This document shows, one piece after another, positions 62,076 to 64,000 of a DNA stretch of 64,000 bases; position 1 is the first letter of the stretch; each line of letters starts with the position of its first letter. The notes below the pieces were generated by a model, which saw only the letters and a program-made list of their open reading frames with translations, had not been told where the DNA came from and searched no databases. The stretch is taken from assembly GCF_000820505.1 (NCBI RefSeq), contig NZ_JWJD01000003.1, forward strand, positions 1 to 64,000, in the 5' to 3' direction. The DNA is from Geoalkalibacter ferrihydriticus DSM 17813. GTDB taxonomy: Bacteria > Desulfobacterota > Desulfuromonadia > Desulfuromonadales > Geoalkalibacteraceae. A program made the translations under genes and the position numbers.

Positions 62076-62795
62076 GTGCAAGACATCTGGCAGGAACTGA
62101 ACCGTCAAATTCTGGCGGGGCAGGATTTTTTTGACGACCAATGTCGCAGCCTGCTGGTGGCTCTGCGTGAGCAGAGTGTGACGATTTACTGCAAGGCGGG
62201 TTGCAGCAACTGCTGCACCCTGATGGTCAATGCGACCTTCCCCGAGGCGTTGCTGGTCGGAGCGGTGCTTGCGCCGGAACAGTTCGATGCGGTCGCCGCG
62301 CATGCCGAGGGACTGGCCCGGATCGCCTGCGATGCCCGCGACTTCAAGGACTACCTGCGGCGCCGCAGAAGAGATCTGGGGCCCTGCCCGCTGTTGAATG
62401 CGGATGGGCGCTGTGGGGTGTATGCCGTGCGCCCCATTGCGTGCCGCGCGCTCTTTGCGACACGCAACAGCGCGTGGTGTGCGGTTGATTTCGGCACCTT
62501 GCATTCCGCCGAAAAAGAGGCATTCATGAGCAGTCTGGACCCCTCTTTAGTTGCCTTTCCCACCCATTATCTTGCCGCGACTCAGGCATTGGGGCAACAG
62601 CTTGAAGCACGAGCCGCAGCCGCCATGGTTTCACGCTGGGGCTTTTCTCTGAACGGTAGTCTGGCTTTTTTGCTCTTTCTCGAACAGCGCTGTCGCTTAA
62701 GCGCACTCATTCCACAAGGGCTGGCGGCAACCCGGCAGGCCCTGGCCGCCGCAGGGTACGATCTGCCCTTCGTGGTGAACTATGATCCGATTTGA
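62076..62795 (+). CDS. YkgJ-type cysteine-cluster protein
   Basis: A 239-aa protein with the YkgJ metal-binding cluster: CKAGCSNCC near residue 35, then GPCPLLNADGRCGVYAVRPIACR and a further Cys. The family binds zinc or iron and is poorly characterised. GTG 62076 is chosen because GGGAGGG lies upstream; a TTG at 62058 would overlap it. Confidence 0.85.
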   Translation: MQDIWQELNRQILAGQDFFDDQCRSLLVALREQSVTIYCKAGCSNCCTLMVNATFPEALLVGAVLAPEQFDAVAAHAEGLARIACDARDFKDYLRRRRRDLGPCPLLNADGRCGVYAVRPIACRALFATRNSAWCAVDFGTLHSAEKEAFMSSLDPSLVAFPTHYLAATQALGQQLEARAAAAMVSRWGFSLNGSLAFLLFLEQRCRLSALIPQGLAATRQALAAAGYDLPFVVNYDPI

Positions 62796-62822
62796 TTCCC
62801 CCAACTTTCAAGGAGGCTTAAC

Positions 62823-63035
62823 ATGACCAACGAAGAATTGCGGGCTAGATGGCATCAATTGCGTGGCCTGGCCAGAGAGTTCTGGGGAGAATTGACGGGT
62901 GACGATGTTAATTTCATCGGCGGGCAGCGCGAGTTGCTTGTCGGCAAACTTGAAGAGAAGTACGGTATGAGCCGCGAAGAAGCGGAAAAGCAGGTTGAGG
63001 AGTTTTTCAACTCCGTTGCCGGGCCTGAGGCCTAA
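62823..63035 (+). CDS. CsbD-family stress protein
   Basis: A 70-aa CsbD-like protein (W..LRG.AREFWGELTGDD...G.RE.L.GKLEEKYG). These small, abundant proteins rise in general stress; biochemical role unknown. AAGGAGG before ATG 62823. Confidence 0.92.
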   Translation: MTNEELRARWHQLRGLAREFWGELTGDDVNFIGGQRELLVGKLEEKYGMSREEAEKQVEEFFNSVAGPEA

Positions 63036-63079
63036 GCGGTTATCGGGCCATCGTCACTCTGGGAGAAAGGATCATTTAC

Positions 63080-63436
63080 ATGGAGGAAACGCCTGAGCAG
63101 CAACCCGAGGAAGATTTGGCCGAATATGCCCCGGGGATGCAGGCCCTGCGTCGGCGGCGCTGGTTTCTCTGGGGGCTGATCCTGATTTACATTCCGCTTA
63201 TGTGGGTAACTTTGGAATTGTCCGGATCTGACCGGGTCGCCGGGGTGGTTTTCGCGGTGTGGATTCTGCTGGTGTGCGTCGCCGTGGTTTTTGCGGCCTT
63301 TGCCAAATGCCCCCGCTGCGGCAACTTTTTCCACATGCAGGGGTTCATGCCCCTTTATCTGCGCCGTTGCCTGCACTGCGAGCTGCATGTAACCGCGGAT
63401 AAACAGGCACTGAAGAAAAAGTCCGCGCACCGATGA
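63080..63436 (+). CDS. Small membrane protein with a zinc-ribbon end
   Basis: A 118-aa protein with two membrane helices (about 35-52 and 56-78) and a C-terminal CPRC...CLHC pair (residues about 81-106) suited to one zinc. Family unknown. GGGAGAAAGG precedes ATG 63080. The next gene starts 8 bases after its stop. Confidence 0.8.
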   Translation: MEETPEQQPEEDLAEYAPGMQALRRRRWFLWGLILIYIPLMWVTLELSGSDRVAGVVFAVWILLVCVAVVFAAFAKCPRCGNFFHMQGFMPLYLRRCLHCELHVTADKQALKKKSAHR

Positions 63437-63443
63437 CTGGATT

Positions 63444-64000
63444 ATGATTTCCTTGTTGCGTGCCGAGGGCTCATTCCGGCAGCGGGTTTTCGCGCTTCTC
63501 GGTGAAGCGCGTTGGTGCATCCTTGCCGCGCTGATCCTGTTTTTGCTCGGCGTGGTCTTTGGGCCGCTCTATCCCGCGCCTGGCCTGCACCTGGCCGAGG
63601 CGCTTTTTGAGATGGCCCAGGCTCTGCACGATAAGAGCCTGCTGCAGATCGCCGTGGCGATCTTTGTGCGCAACCTGTCGGCCGTGACCTTCGCACTGCT
63701 TCTCGGCGTCGGCCTGGGGCTTCTACCAGTGGCTGCCGCCCTGCTCAATGGTTGGCTGGCGGGGGTGGTGATAGCCGAACAGCCGGGCGCTTTGTGGATG
63801 ATTCTGCCCCATGGGGTTTTCGAGCTTCCGGCGGTCTTTATCGCATGGGGGTTGGGCATCTGGTGTGGTCTTTGGGTGACGGCCCCGGCGCCTTTCGTGG
63901 CCCTCAAGACGCGTTTGAAAAAAAGCCTCTGGCTACTGCTGAGGTTGATCGTGCCGCTGCTGGCGATTGCCGCATTCATCGAAGCCTCCCTGATTGCCTG
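63444..64000 (+). CDS. SpoIIM-family membrane protein (partial, runs off the right edge)
   Basis: An open frame from ATG 63444 to the edge (185 residues visible). It reads as a hydrophobic protein with helices at about 27-46 and 83-107 and further on, and the SpoIIM/DUF95 signatures IFVRNLSAV, LLNGWLAGVV and LPHGVFELPAVFIAWG. The family is found widely in non-sporulating bacteria, often next to transporter or peptidase genes. Function outside sporulation is unclear. The start overlaps nothing and is 8 bases after the previous stop. Confidence 0.82.
   Translation, partial: MISLLRAEGSFRQRVFALLGEARWCILAALILFLLGVVFGPLYPAPGLHLAEALFEMAQALHDKSLLQIAVAIFVRNLSAVTFALLLGVGLGLLPVAAALLNGWLAGVVIAEQPGALWMILPHGVFELPAVFIAWGLGIWCGLWVTAPAPFVALKTRLKKSLWLLLRLIVPLLAIAAFIEASLIA

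Noticed and set aside
1-64000. CRISPR array, intact prophage or rRNA operon
   Set aside because: I saw no regularly spaced repeats, no phage structural genes and no rRNA sequence in the window.

Overview
This 64 kb window is most likely chromosome from a Desulfuromonadia bacterium (the Geobacter, Desulfuromonas and Geoalkalibacter group). Three things point there: a PpcA-type periplasmic triheme cytochrome c7, a citrate synthase of the eukaryote-like type described in Geobacteraceae, and a nifR3/dusB-ntrB-ntrC operon. A selenocysteine tRNA, several NtrC-type regulators and a TAXI-type TRAP transporter fit as well. Nearly all the DNA is protein-coding, genes run on both strands, and most of it is core chromosome.

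Layout. 1-760: the end of an unidentified gene with a strong terminator, then a small decayed island (IS3-type transposase remnant fused to a tyrosine-integrase remnant) beside tRNA-Sec. 925-8161: a parvulin-type PPIase, the selenium-associated protein YedF, an NtrC-type regulator with its Cache/HAMP histidine kinase, a small lipoprotein, RlmD and a tautomerase. 8489-13825: the cytochrome c7 and a four-gene TAXI-TRAP operon (substrate-binding protein, fused permease, universal stress protein, second substrate-binding protein) read from a sigma-54-type promoter. 14199-24477: ispE, tRNA-Gln, prs, rplY, pth, hppA, ychF, then rpsF-rpsR-DUF2232-rplI-dnaB. 24555-28120 (minus): dusB-ntrB-ntrC. 28540-31518: citrate synthase, a methyltransferase and a DoxX protein. 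31894-41603: a metal-type permease, an unidentified gene, an RlmI-type methyltransferase, fabI, hflX, an MltD-like lytic transglycosylase, a U32/UbiV-like Fe-S candidate, a TPR membrane protein and an Smr protein. 41649-49661: RNase E/G with a long basic/acidic tail, an ABC-F ATPase, an unusual ParA-like ATPase, a DUF4388-like protein and a seven-helix membrane protein. 49838-64000: a zinc ribbon protein, nadC-birA-coaX, an EF-G-like GTPase, a SPOR protein, a helical-repeat protein, MOSC and MogA proteins, a PilZ protein with a degenerate receiver, DUF502, an acyl-CoA synthetase, a Cys-cluster protein, CsbD, a zinc-ribbon membrane protein and the start of a SpoIIM-family protein.

How it works together. 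The sigma-54 promoter in front of the TRAP operon and the NtrC-type pair at 2833-6215 suggest regulated uptake of an organic acid, although that pairing is inferred. The ntrBC operon handles nitrogen control. ispE, fabI, nadC, birA and coaX supply isoprenoids, fatty acids and cofactors. The ribosomal, translation-factor and RNA-modification genes are housekeeping.

I saw no clear new defence system, CRISPR array or intact mobile element. The most unusual items are the decayed selC island, a biotinyl/lipoyl-like insert in the TRAP permease, the UbiV-like cysteine pattern in the 250-aa protein at 39264, the ParA-like ATPase with a cysteine-rich tail, and a short dispersed intergenic sequence carrying GTTCAG and GCGCCGCAG.
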